5,034 nucleotides of DNA, taken from assembly GCA_030430975.1 (NCBI GenBank), contig JAUIKB010000527.1, positions 1 to 5,034 on the forward strand, in the 5' to 3' direction. Below, one piece after another: positions 1 through 5,034 of this stretch; the stretch's first letter is position 1; each line of letters starts with the position of its first letter. The notes beneath the pieces are model-generated. The model searched no databases and was not told the DNA's origin. It was given only the letters and a program-made list of their open reading frames with translations. The translations under genes were made by a program, and so were the position numbers. This DNA comes from Polyangia bacterium (lineage in GTDB: Bacteria > Myxococcota_A > Polyangia > Polyangiales > Polyangiaceae).

Positions 1-489
1 GGTTCGCAGCCGGTGTTCTTCATACTCGGTCAGCACTCCGAGCACGCCGGGATCGAGCTCGTAGCTGCTGACCGGATCATCGAACGAAGAATCTGTCGCG
101 TTGACGTCTTCGAGCAGTTCGCACAGGGCGTCGACCGCCGTCAGCGGCTCGTCGAGCTGTTCTTTTTCTACACGAAGAACATGACCGTAGAGTTCCACTG
201 CCTGAAAAAGCAGGTCGAGCGTGCTGGCGGATAGATCGATCTTCCCGAGCCGAAGTCCGTCGAGGACGTCCTCTAGACGATGGGACAGCGCGCCCATCTT
301 GGCGGCACCGAACAACCCTGCCAGTCCCTTGAGCGTGTGAACCGCCCGAAAGGCTTCGTTGATCTGCGCGGGATCCGGACTCCCAGCTTTCAGCGAAGCA
401 TCGAGCTCCAGTAGGCTCAGAGAGAATGCTTCGATGATCTCTTGCGCTTCCGAGAAGAACTCTTCTCTAGCCTTATCGCCTTCTGCCAC
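1..489 (-). CDS. cheA: CheA-type chemotaxis histidine kinase, N-terminal HPt domain (partial, C-terminus beyond window)
   Basis: 163 codons are visible and the frame is open through base 1, so only the N-terminus is present. Residues about 5-110 form a histidine phosphotransfer (P1/HPt) domain. The signature AVHTLKGLAGLFG puts the phosphorylated histidine at residue 51, followed by HRLEDVLDGLRLGK, the usual second half of the four-helix bundle. Residues about 111-150 are an acidic linker, and the last visible residues (LTEYEEHRLR) resemble the segment that follows P1 in CheA kinases I recall from myxobacteria. In the family, the P4 ATPase domain phosphorylates this His, which then passes phosphate to CheY-type receivers in the cytoplasm at receptor arrays. 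The start is GTG at 489: an in-frame TGA lies directly upstream and a G6 run (494-499) serves as Shine-Dalgarno 4 bases away. It follows the receiver gene by 49 bases, so the two are probably co-transcribed. Dimerisation, kinase and CheW-like domains are not visible, so a shorter HPt protein or a hybrid kinase cannot be excluded. Confidence 0.85.
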   Translation of the reverse strand, partial: MAEGDKAREEFFSEAQEIIEAFSLSLLELDASLKAGSPDPAQINEAFRAVHTLKGLAGLFGAAKMGALSHRLEDVLDGLRLGKIDLSASTLDLLFQAVELYGHVLRVEKEQLDEPLTAVDALCELLEDVNATDSSFDDPVSSYELDPGVLGVLTEYEEHRLRT

Positions 490-493
490 TCAG

Positions 494-499
494 CCCCCC
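494..499 (-). promoter_or_regulatory. Shine-Dalgarno-like G6 run for the cheA GTG start
   Basis: Six consecutive G on the minus strand sit 4 bases upstream of GTG at 489. The in-frame TGA at 490-492 rules out any longer reading frame, so this run and the stop together fix the start. Confidence 0.5.
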
Positions 500-538
500 G
501 GCGCTGGCCCCGACGAGGGCGCTGAAGTGTTTGGAGAA

Positions 539-931
539 CTAGGTGTCAGCACTCGATTTCTCGAAGTGTTTCAGCACTAGATCACAGAGATCTTCCGGGG
601 TGAACGGTTTCGCGAGGAACTCGCTCGCGCCTAGAGCCAGTCCGCGGTCGCGGTCGCGGTCGGACGCTCGCGTGGAAATCAACAAGATCGGCGTTTCAGC
701 GTGCCGATCACTTTGGCGGATAAACCGCACGAGTTCCAAGCCGTTGATGTCGGGCATGTTGACGTCCGTGATGACCAGATCGAATCGTCCGCGGGGGAGC
801 ATGCGAAGAGCGTCGAAACCGCCCTCTGCTTCCACAAGTTCCACGTCGGCCAGTTCGGTGGACGCCTCAAGCGCAGCTCGGACGAACGTCCGCATGCTGA
901 CCGAGTCTTCTACAATCAAAACGCGACGCAC
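539..931 (-). CDS. cheY: CheY-like single-domain response regulator
   Basis: The 130 residues are a single receiver domain with no output domain, the normal size for CheY. The catalytic residues are all present: acidic pocket Glu8-Asp9 (LIVEDS), phosphoacceptor Asp56 (VITDVNMP), switch Ser86 in LLIST at the position of CheY Thr87, Phe105 at the position of CheY Tyr106, and Lys108 before Pro109 (AKPF). The GLALGASEFLAKPF block is the standard alpha4-beta5 region. The protein should accept phosphate from the HPt/CheA kinase encoded 49 bases downstream and act by binding a partner, either a motor or polarity protein or another regulator. The GTG start at 931 shares one base with the TAG of the upstream hydrolase gene (TAGTG), and GAGG at 939-942 is 7 bases away, so translational coupling is likely. 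The symbol is given by domain and context; orthology to a specific CheY is not established. Confidence 0.92.
   Translation of the reverse strand: MRRVLIVEDSVSMRTFVRAALEASTELADVELVEAEGGFDALRMLPRGRFDLVITDVNMPDINGLELVRFIRQSDRHAETPILLISTRASDRDRDRGLALGASEFLAKPFTPEDLCDLVLKHFEKSSADT
644..661. repeat. Three tandem copies of hexamer GCGGTC inside the cheY-like gene
   Basis: Three perfect copies encode (Asp-Arg)x3 at residues 91-96, at the start of receiver helix alpha4. Charged D/E/R residues are common here in receivers, so the frame and fold are not disturbed. A gain or loss of one unit would keep the frame. Confidence 0.7.
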
Positions 932-1887
932 TAATTCGCCTCGCTCGGGGCCGCTGGGATCTGCGCCGCGACGGCCGGCGGTCGTTTAGGCCGAGGCGTT
1001 TGATTTTCTAGCAACCGGGGTCTGGGCTTCTCGTCAAACACCTTTGCACACCACGCCTGCACGTCTGTTGGAAACTCGGTGACGTTCCGCGCGAGCTCCG
1101 CCGCGCCGTGCGCTTTGGCGTCGTATAGCTTCACCACGGCGGTCGGGGACATCTTTTGCAGCGAGGTCAACGGGTCAGCAGCGACGGTATCTTGTTTCGA
1201 ACCCATCAGCAGCGTTGGTAACGTTCTGACTTCGGCGAACCGTTTGTACAGATCGAATCCCTCGATCGCTGCGCCTGGCGAAATCAAGCCCAATGCGCTG
1301 ACCCGCCTATCGTCACCCGCGACGTCTGCAGCCAATGCCGCTCCGAGCGATGAGCCCAGGAGCACCACCCGATCCGACTGACCGTCGCTCGCGGCCAACG
1401 CAAACTCGATCGCCGCCTTCACGTCCTTGGTGAAGAGCGACATGTCCTTCGGCTTCATCGTCGTCCAGTCATACGAGCGCCTCGGTTGCTTCACCTTCGC
1501 GCCCTTCGCGAGCTTCGCGGTTTTTGAATCACCGTGCCCGCGCAGGTCGAAATTGAGGACGTGATAGCGCGGAACGCTTTTGGCCAGGAGGTCCGCGACA
1601 TCTCGAAACTCGGTCCGGTCACCGCGAAACCGATGGATGAACACCACCGCGGGGGCTCGCTTGTCAGCTGCCGAGTAGAAATCGCCGGCCAGGGCGACGC
1701 CGTCCGACGCCGCAAAGGTTGCTGGCTCGCGCTTCGAGGCGGGGACCTGCGGCCCAGGGTCCGCCGACGGTGCCGCGGCAACTGAAGCCGCGGGCGAGGC
1801 GCTGGGCGGCGCGGTCGTGGTGGGCTTCGGGTCGCTGTCGCAACCCGCTGCGCAGAGCCCGATCAGCAAAGGAATTCCTGGTCGCAT
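931..1887 (-). CDS. Putative lipoprotein alpha/beta hydrolase (serine hydrolase fold)
   Basis: 318 residues from ATG at 1887. Residues 1-16 are a short lipoprotein signal (MRPGIPLLIGLCAAGC) with lipidated Cys16, followed by Asp17. Residues about 17-57 are a Pro/Ala/Ser/Thr linker, typical of a tethered envelope protein. The alpha/beta hydrolase domain covers about 58-285: oxyanion-region HRFRGD at 85-90, NFDLRGHGDS at 112-121, nucleophile elbow G-S-S-L-G with Ser180, likely acid Asp233 (SKQD) and His260 (AHG). The triad is therefore complete, so an active esterase, lipase or peptidase-like enzyme is plausible; the substrate cannot be told. A Lys-rich insert follows the GHGDS strand and the last 33 or so residues are Pro-rich. 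It lies 75 bases after the upstream gene and overlaps the receiver gene by one base. GTG at 1950 and ATG at 1920 are longer in-frame starts but would add up to 21 residues before the signal peptide. Confidence 0.85.
   Translation of the reverse strand: MRPGIPLLIGLCAAGCDSDPKPTTTAPPSASPAASVAAAPSADPGPQVPASKREPATFAASDGVALAGDFYSAADKRAPAVVFIHRFRGDRTEFRDVADLLAKSVPRYHVLNFDLRGHGDSKTAKLAKGAKVKQPRRSYDWTTMKPKDMSLFTKDVKAAIEFALAASDGQSDRVVLLGSSLGAALAADVAGDDRRVSALGLISPGAAIEGFDLYKRFAEVRTLPTLLMGSKQDTVAADPLTSLQKMSPTAVVKLYDAKAHGAAELARNVTEFPTDVQAWCAKVFDEKPRPRLLENQTPRPKRPPAVAAQIPAAPSEAN
939..942 (-). promoter_or_regulatory. Shine-Dalgarno GAGG for the cheY-like gene
   Basis: GAGG on the minus strand lies 7 bases before GTG (931) and inside the last codons of the upstream hydrolase gene. 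It supports starting the receiver at the TAGTG overlap; the protein then begins MRRVLIVEDS, exactly where a receiver beta1 strand should start. Confidence 0.6.
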
Positions 1888-1892
1888 TCGAT

Positions 1893-1896
1893 CTCC
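1893..1896 (-). promoter_or_regulatory. Shine-Dalgarno GGAG deciding the hydrolase start
   Basis: GGAG on the minus strand is spaced 6 bases from ATG at 1887, and the protein from that ATG begins directly with a lipoprotein signal peptide. GAGG for the alternative GTG at 1950 is 10 bases away, which is longer than usual. Confidence 0.6.
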
Positions 1897-1962
1897 ACAA
1901 TAGCAGCTCACCGCAGTCATGATGCTGGCTAGTAGGGTCCGATTCGTCACGCCGTCGCTACC

Positions 1963-2793
1963 TCAGCCACTCTTCTTCTTTTTCTTACCTTGACGTTGGG
2001 ACGAAACCTCGTCAGCCGCCGCTCCCATGTCGGTCTGGGTGCTGCGCTGCGGCGGTATTGTGCCCGAGTCGACTAGAAAATGGCTCCGACGCGCCATCGG
2101 AAGCACGACGCGGTCGAACAGGTACGGCAGCTCGAACGACTCGACCAGGTCGGCCGGCGATACGAGGGAGAACAACTCGACGCCGGAAAACGACTTGTTC
2201 CCGGCGCCGAGGGTGGCCGCTCGCTCGAAGCATCGCTCAAGCAGCGGTCGAGGCAGTGTGGCCGCGAGTTTGCCCACCGTGAGTCCGTCGCGCCACACCC
2301 CCGGATCCATCAGTCCATGGTGTTGTGCACGCTCCAGCAGGTACTTCATGAAGCCGACGGCGCTGTCTGTACTTTGCTTCCACCACTCGCCGCCGGTCAC
2401 GAACGCCCACAGCGCGGCCCAAGGCAGCGCTTGGACACGGGCCTCCGGGGCAAAACTCGCTACCAGCGTCGCCGCCGTCACATCGTTGGCGCGGAGAGCG
2501 GTCGCGACGGTGGCGCCCGCGACGTCAGCCGAAAGCAGCTCCGCCGTGTGTTCAGGGAGGCCGAGACACCTAGTCAGAATCGCGGCTCGAACCTTCGGCG
2601 CCTCGGCGAGTTCAGTCATCACAGCGTCCGGCGGGAAGCGATCGACGAACGCCTCCGGAGTCTGCAGGCCGTCGATAAGGGACTTCTCCACCAGCTCGCT
2701 CAGGAGCTTCCCCGATGGATTGAGTTCGGAATCCTGGTGTGCGGCGTCTGGTTGCATGATTTCGTCTCGGGAAAGTGACTGCGTGGAGGGCAT
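1963..2793 (-). CDS. Unrecognised helical protein with degenerate internal repeats and poly-lysine C-terminus
   Basis: 276 residues; I do not recognise a named family. There is no signal peptide or membrane segment, so it is probably cytoplasmic. Residues 1-28 look disordered. Residues about 30-245 look helical and contain four similar segments, near residues 43-73, 104-132, 162-191 and 203-231. Each has an aromatic or aliphatic residue, usually a nearby Pro (FPP, FAP, VSP; LTV in the third), then Leu/Val at helix spacing and often an LP turn followed by more hydrophobics. The tail is polar and ends GKKKKKSG (lysines 270-274). ATG at 2793 gives the longest frame but has no clear Shine-Dalgarno; ATG at 2757 (residue 13) has a weak GAGA-like sequence upstream and may be the real start. 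It is the first gene of the leftward run, 75 bases before the lipoprotein hydrolase. A scaffold or partner-binding role would fit the shape but is only a guess. Confidence 0.72.
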   Translation of the reverse strand: MPSTQSLSRDEIMQPDAAHQDSELNPSGKLLSELVEKSLIDGLQTPEAFVDRFPPDAVMTELAEAPKVRAAILTRCLGLPEHTAELLSADVAGATVATALRANDVTAATLVASFAPEARVQALPWAALWAFVTGGEWWKQSTDSAVGFMKYLLERAQHHGLMDPGVWRDGLTVGKLAATLPRPLLERCFERAATLGAGNKSFSGVELFSLVSPADLVESFELPYLFDRVVLPMARRSHFLVDSGTIPPQRSTQTDMGAAADEVSSQRQGKKKKKSG

Positions 2794-2892
2794 CGCGCGG
2801 TGATCGTCGCATAGCCCCGCGGGTTTTGGGGTGGTTCCTACGGGAATCCAGGTTCTCGGGCGGTTTTCGCAAAAAGACGGTATCCTGGAGCG
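2794..2892. promoter_or_regulatory. Divergent intergenic region, presumed promoters for both directions
   Basis: The 99 bases lie between the start codons of the leftward operon and the rightward coiled-coil gene, so promoters for both should be here. I see a perfect 8-base palindrome CCCGCGGG (2816-2823) and a small inverted repeat TTTT-CGC-AAAA (2864-2874). No convincing -35/-10 pair of the housekeeping type is visible on either strand, which is common in GC-rich myxobacterial-type genomes. Confidence 0.4.
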
Positions 2893-4263
2893 ATGCCTTC
2901 AACCGCTCCGCCGCCGGGAAAAGACGCCGAATTGGCTCCGGATAGCGGCTGGACGGAGCCACCCGCGGCGTCGGCGGCACCAGGTGAGTCGCCCTCCGAC
3001 GTCGGGTCGCTCCTCAGCGCGATTGAACGGGACGCGGCGAAGGCGAGCGCGGCCCACTGCAAGGTAGTCGAACGCTTGAAATCGAGTGAGGAGCTCGCGG
3101 CGCGCACCAGCTCCCAACTCGACGACCTGCGCGCTCAACACGCCGCGCTGGAAACCGCCCGTGAAGCCATCCTGACGGAACACGAGAAGCAAACCGCCGA
3201 GCTGGCGGAGCGCGTCCGCGAGCGAGACGAGGCTCGGCGGCAACTCGCCGAAGAGACAGCGCGCGGCAAGAAGTTGTCGGCCAGCTTAGCCACGCTGGGG
3301 ATAGAGCGCGCAAACCTCCAACGTTCGGTAGCCTCCGACAAGCAGCGGCTTCGAGAACAAGACGAGCAGCTCAGCGACCTACGACAGCGACTGGCAACGC
3401 TGGGGGATTTGCCGGAGCGGGTCGCACGACTCGAAGCGGACCTGAGTGAGGCCCGAGCGGCCCGCAGCGCTGCGCTCGCTCAAGTTGGCGAACTCAAGAA
3501 ACTGTGGAAGCAGTCGCGCGACCACATCGCCAGCGTCGAGTCCGACATCGCGGTCGTCCGAACCGACAAACAGGCCGCACTCGAAGAGCTCAAGAAGCAA
3601 GTCACAGCCGGCGAAGAGCTGCGCATCAGCCTCGACCGGCGCGCCGAGGCGATCGAGCGGCGCCTAAGCGATGCCCGCGCTGAGACGAAGCAGGCCAAGA
3701 GTGACCTGGCTGAACAGGTACAGCAGCTCGCGCAGTTGCGGGATGCAAGCGCCGAGCAGGCAGCGTTCGCGCGGAAGCTGATCGCCGAACGCGACGAACA
3801 ACGCGCCGAGCGGTCCGCCGCCGAAGAGCAACTCGAAGCGGTTCGGGAACGTCTCAACGCATCCAACGCGAAGCTCGTCGAATCCGAGACCCGAACCCGA
3901 AGCGACGAAAGCCGCCGCGCGAAACTCGAGCAGCAGCTTGCGGCGGCCGAAGCGCGAGCGAAGACAGCCGCAGATGACCTAGCCGCCGCGAGGTCGAAAC
4001 AGGGCGCTGCAACTAGCGCGATCGCTGAAGAACTCAACATCGTTACCAAAGCGCTCAAGGAGCGCACAGCTGAGCGGGATGAAGCGCTCGCCCAGGCTCA
4101 GAAGCTGCGTGCTGGCGCCGACGCTGTCCGCCAAGAGCTCATAGACGAGCAGGACGCGTTTCTGAAAGAACTGCTCGAGGACCACGAACGCGACAAGGAC
4201 GCCCTCATTGAAAAGCTGAAGGGAGCTGAAGAAGAGGAGTTGAGCTTGAGAATGGGGGAATAG
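2893..4263 (+). CDS. Long coiled-coil protein, function unknown
   Basis: 456 residues, very rich in Glu, Ala, Arg, Lys, Gln and Leu. Residues 1-38 are Pro/Ala-rich and likely disordered. From about 39 to 450 the sequence is nearly continuous amphipathic helix with heptad-like Leu/Ala/Val spacing, broken by only one proline (Pro174, in GDLPERV). The only Cys is Cys56 and the only Trp residues are 20 and 205. No signal peptide, membrane segment, Walker motif or receiver domain is present, so similarity to SMC, myosin or tropomyosin would reflect composition only. The C-terminus is acidic (EEEEL). ATG at 2893 is the first start in the open frame; GGAG at 2887-2890 is only 2 bases away, unusually close. 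It is transcribed away from the cheY/cheA operon. Coiled-coil proteins such as AglZ and FrzS work with chemosensory systems in Myxococcus, but those carry N-terminal receiver-like domains and this one does not, so a link is speculative. Confidence 0.88.
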   Translation: MPSTAPPPGKDAELAPDSGWTEPPAASAAPGESPSDVGSLLSAIERDAAKASAAHCKVVERLKSSEELAARTSSQLDDLRAQHAALETAREAILTEHEKQTAELAERVRERDEARRQLAEETARGKKLSASLATLGIERANLQRSVASDKQRLREQDEQLSDLRQRLATLGDLPERVARLEADLSEARAARSAALAQVGELKKLWKQSRDHIASVESDIAVVRTDKQAALEELKKQVTAGEELRISLDRRAEAIERRLSDARAETKQAKSDLAEQVQQLAQLRDASAEQAAFARKLIAERDEQRAERSAAEEQLEAVRERLNASNAKLVESETRTRSDESRRAKLEQQLAAAEARAKTAADDLAAARSKQGAATSAIAEELNIVTKALKERTAERDEALAQAQKLRAGADAVRQELIDEQDAFLKELLEDHERDKDALIEKLKGAEEEELSLRMGE

Positions 4264-4302
4264 GTGCATGCCCTTCGATGGTCGGCCGGAATCCGGCTGC
4301 AC
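4264..4302 (+). terminator. GC-rich hairpin after the coiled-coil gene (possible terminator)
   Basis: Starting right after the stop codon, GCCGG-AAT-CCGGC (4285-4297) forms a perfect 5-bp stem with a 3-base loop, extendable by one G-U and one C-G pair to 4283-4299. An outer inverted repeat GTGCA (4264-4268) and TGCAC (4298-4302) could enclose it as an alternative. No T-run follows, so it is not a classical intrinsic terminator; it may instead stabilise the mRNA end or act with Rho. Confidence 0.35.
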
Positions 4303-4423
4303 AGAGTATATGTAATAGAATCAGCGATTTACTAGGCAGACCGCAAGATCATGAGGCTGGCACCGGGTTTCCACCTTGTCACCACCCAATAAGTGCAGCA
4401 ATCCCTTAGCTATCAAACCAGAC
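4303..4423. other. AT-richer intergenic stretch with no gene found
   Basis: Together with the flanking hairpins this makes 207 bases (4264-4470) without a convincing gene. Bases 4301-4420 are about 47% GC by hand count, against about 73% in a sampled stretch of the coiled-coil gene. TAGAAT at 4316-4321 and TATATG at 4307-4312 resemble -10 boxes, but no -35 match is at the right distance. The promoter of the propeller gene presumably lies here. Confidence 0.4.
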
Positions 4424-4451
4424 GCCTGTCTTGGATGCTGGCCCGACAGGC
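4424..4451. repeat. 7-bp inverted repeat GCCTGTC / GACAGGC just upstream of the propeller gene
   Basis: The arms at 4424-4430 and 4445-4451 are perfectly complementary with a 14-base spacer. The spacer holds the in-frame ATG at 4435, and the right arm ends 19 bases before the preferred ATG at 4471. It could be an operator or an mRNA hairpin near the ribosome binding region. A 7-bp chance match in a GC-rich sequence is possible. Confidence 0.4.
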
Positions 4452-4470
4452 TGCTGCTAGACTCTTCTCG

Positions 4471-5034
4471 ATGCTGTTCCGTAATCCTCCTAAGTACCTT
4501 CCTCTGCTTCTCGTTCTCGTTGGCTCCAGCGCTGGTGCACAGGAGTTCCAGAAGGGCTGCCCCAGAGAGGTGTTTGCAGGTCGCGAGATCGTAGACGCAG
4601 CCGCGAATTGCGTCGTTCGCTTTGAGGATGTTGCGATCGGGCCCTCCGGCGAAGCATGGGTTGCCGATGGCCGCCGAGTGCTCCGCTTTTCGGCACCGTT
4701 GGCAGCCGAAACATCAGCCACAGCGCTCCTCGGTAAACCCAGCTTCGATACTCTAGAACGACCAGAGACCCCCCAGTGCTCTGAAGATTCGCCCGCCATT
4801 TGCTGGTTCGATGTCGCCACACGCTTGGCAGTCGACCCAAGCGGACGCGTCTGGGTCGCTACAGATCTGGGCTTGCTCCGATTCTCGCCCCCATTTAGTC
4901 AGTTTGGCTCACCTGCGGATTTTGTACTGCAACCACCGGGCAACGTATTTCATTTGGTTACCGACGGAGATGGCAGCCTTTGGGTTGGACTCGATCAATG
5001 CAGGATTATGCGCTTCAGTGACCCGATAGGTCCT
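4471..5034 (+). CDS. Secreted beta-propeller-type protein (partial, C-terminus beyond window)
   Basis: 188 codons are visible and the frame stays open to the window end. Residues 1-23 are a signal peptide: basic start (MLFRNPPK), hydrophobic core (YLPLLLVLVG) and an AGA|Q cleavage site. Three repeats of the type h-x-D/G-x-x-G-x-x-W-V-A/G...L-R-F follow: VAIGPSGEAWVADGRRVLRF (54-73), LAVDPSGRVWVATDLGLLRF (119-138) and LVTDGDGSLWVGLDQ...RF (162-182). These are blades of the NHL / two-component-regulator-propeller / Vgb-like kind, which form ligand- or partner-binding propellers; no catalytic residues can be assigned. Cysteines at 30, 47, 103, 111 and 177 fit a periplasmic or extracellular protein with disulphides. 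No Shine-Dalgarno is visible. ATG at 4435 (12 residues longer) and GTG at 4393 are in frame with no stop between, but 4471 gives the normal signal-peptide length. Codon use is less GC-rich than to the left: 18 of its first 30 codons end in G or C. Confidence 0.8.
   Translation, partial: MLFRNPPKYLPLLLVLVGSSAGAQEFQKGCPREVFAGREIVDAAANCVVRFEDVAIGPSGEAWVADGRRVLRFSAPLAAETSATALLGKPSFDTLERPETPQCSEDSPAICWFDVATRLAVDPSGRVWVATDLGLLRFSPPFSQFGSPADFVLQPPGNVFHLVTDGDGSLWVGLDQCRIMRFSDPIGP

Noticed and set aside
644..661. Hexamer repeat as a phase-variation switch
   Set aside because: The unit is a multiple of three and only three copies are present, so copy change would not shift the frame; Asp/Arg-rich sequence is normal at this receiver position.
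543..989. Plus-strand open frame (148 aa) opposite the receiver gene
   Set aside because: The minus strand encodes an unmistakable receiver with all catalytic residues; the plus frame is Ser/Arg-rich shadow and crosses two genes.
2027..2803. Long plus-strand open frame (258 aa) opposite the unrecognised helical protein
   Set aside because: Its translation is rich in Ser/Arg/Ala without domains, typical of the antisense shadow of a GC-rich gene; the minus-strand frame has sensible composition and operon spacing.
2821..2862. G-rich stretch considered as a G-quadruplex
   Set aside because: Four runs of three or more G exist only with loops of about 10 or more bases, too long for a confident quadruplex call.
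3480..4067. Minus-strand open frame (195 aa) inside the coiled-coil gene
   Set aside because: Its Ser/Ala/Arg/Cys-rich translation simply mirrors the Glu/Ala/Arg/Leu codons of the coiled coil.
2893..4263. Assignment of the coiled-coil protein to SMC or another chromosome-partition ATPase
   Set aside because: There are no Walker A/B, signature or hinge domains; similarity would come from coiled-coil composition only.
4307..4321. TATATG / TAGAAT as a housekeeping -10 promoter box
   Set aside because: No -35-like sequence lies 16-18 bases upstream, and such matches are expected in an AT-richer spacer.
4264..4335. 23-codon open frame starting with GTG directly after the coiled-coil stop, with GGGGGA upstream
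   Set aside because: The G-run lies in the end of the coiled-coil gene, the frame is very short and overlaps the hairpin, and the peptide has no recognisable feature.
4413..4820. Minus-strand open frames opposite the propeller gene
   Set aside because: The plus frame has a signal peptide and three propeller repeats; the minus frames show no domain.

Overview
The window is about 60-70% GC over most of its length. It reads as part of a bacterial chromosome, most likely from a Myxococcota (myxobacterial, former Deltaproteobacteria) relative. That assignment is inferred from the CheA-type N-terminus, the lipoproteins with Ala/Pro/Ser-rich linkers, the long coiled-coil protein and the secreted propeller protein; no marker gene proves it. 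No rRNA, tRNA, CRISPR array, transposase or integrase was seen.

Left half (1-2793, minus strand): four genes run leftward as a probable operon. In transcription order they are an unrecognised helical protein with a poly-lysine tail (2793-1963), a lipoprotein alpha/beta hydrolase (1887-931), a stand-alone CheY-like receiver (931-539) and the start of a CheA-type histidine kinase with an intact HPt domain (489 to beyond base 1). The hydrolase stop and the receiver start overlap (TAGTG), and the other gaps are 75 and 49 bases. The CheA/CheY pair forms a phosphorelay: the HPt histidine (His51) is the phosphate carrier and Asp56 of the receiver is a likely acceptor. What the hydrolase and the first gene do alongside it is not known from the sequence.

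Middle (2794-4263): a 99-base divergent intergenic region separates that operon from a plus-strand gene for a 456-residue protein. The protein is almost entirely coiled coil, with a short disordered N-terminus and a single internal proline as possible hinge.

Right end (4264-5034): a 207-base, comparatively AT-rich intergenic stretch carries a GC-rich hairpin just after the coiled-coil gene and a second inverted repeat just before the next gene. A secreted beta-propeller-type protein then starts at about 4471 (plus strand) and runs off the end of the window; 188 residues are visible. Its base composition is lower in GC than the genes to its left.

Nothing here is a clear-cut new system. The best leads are the linkage of a two-gene chemosensory core to an envelope hydrolase and a degenerate-repeat helical protein, and the divergent coiled-coil protein beside it.
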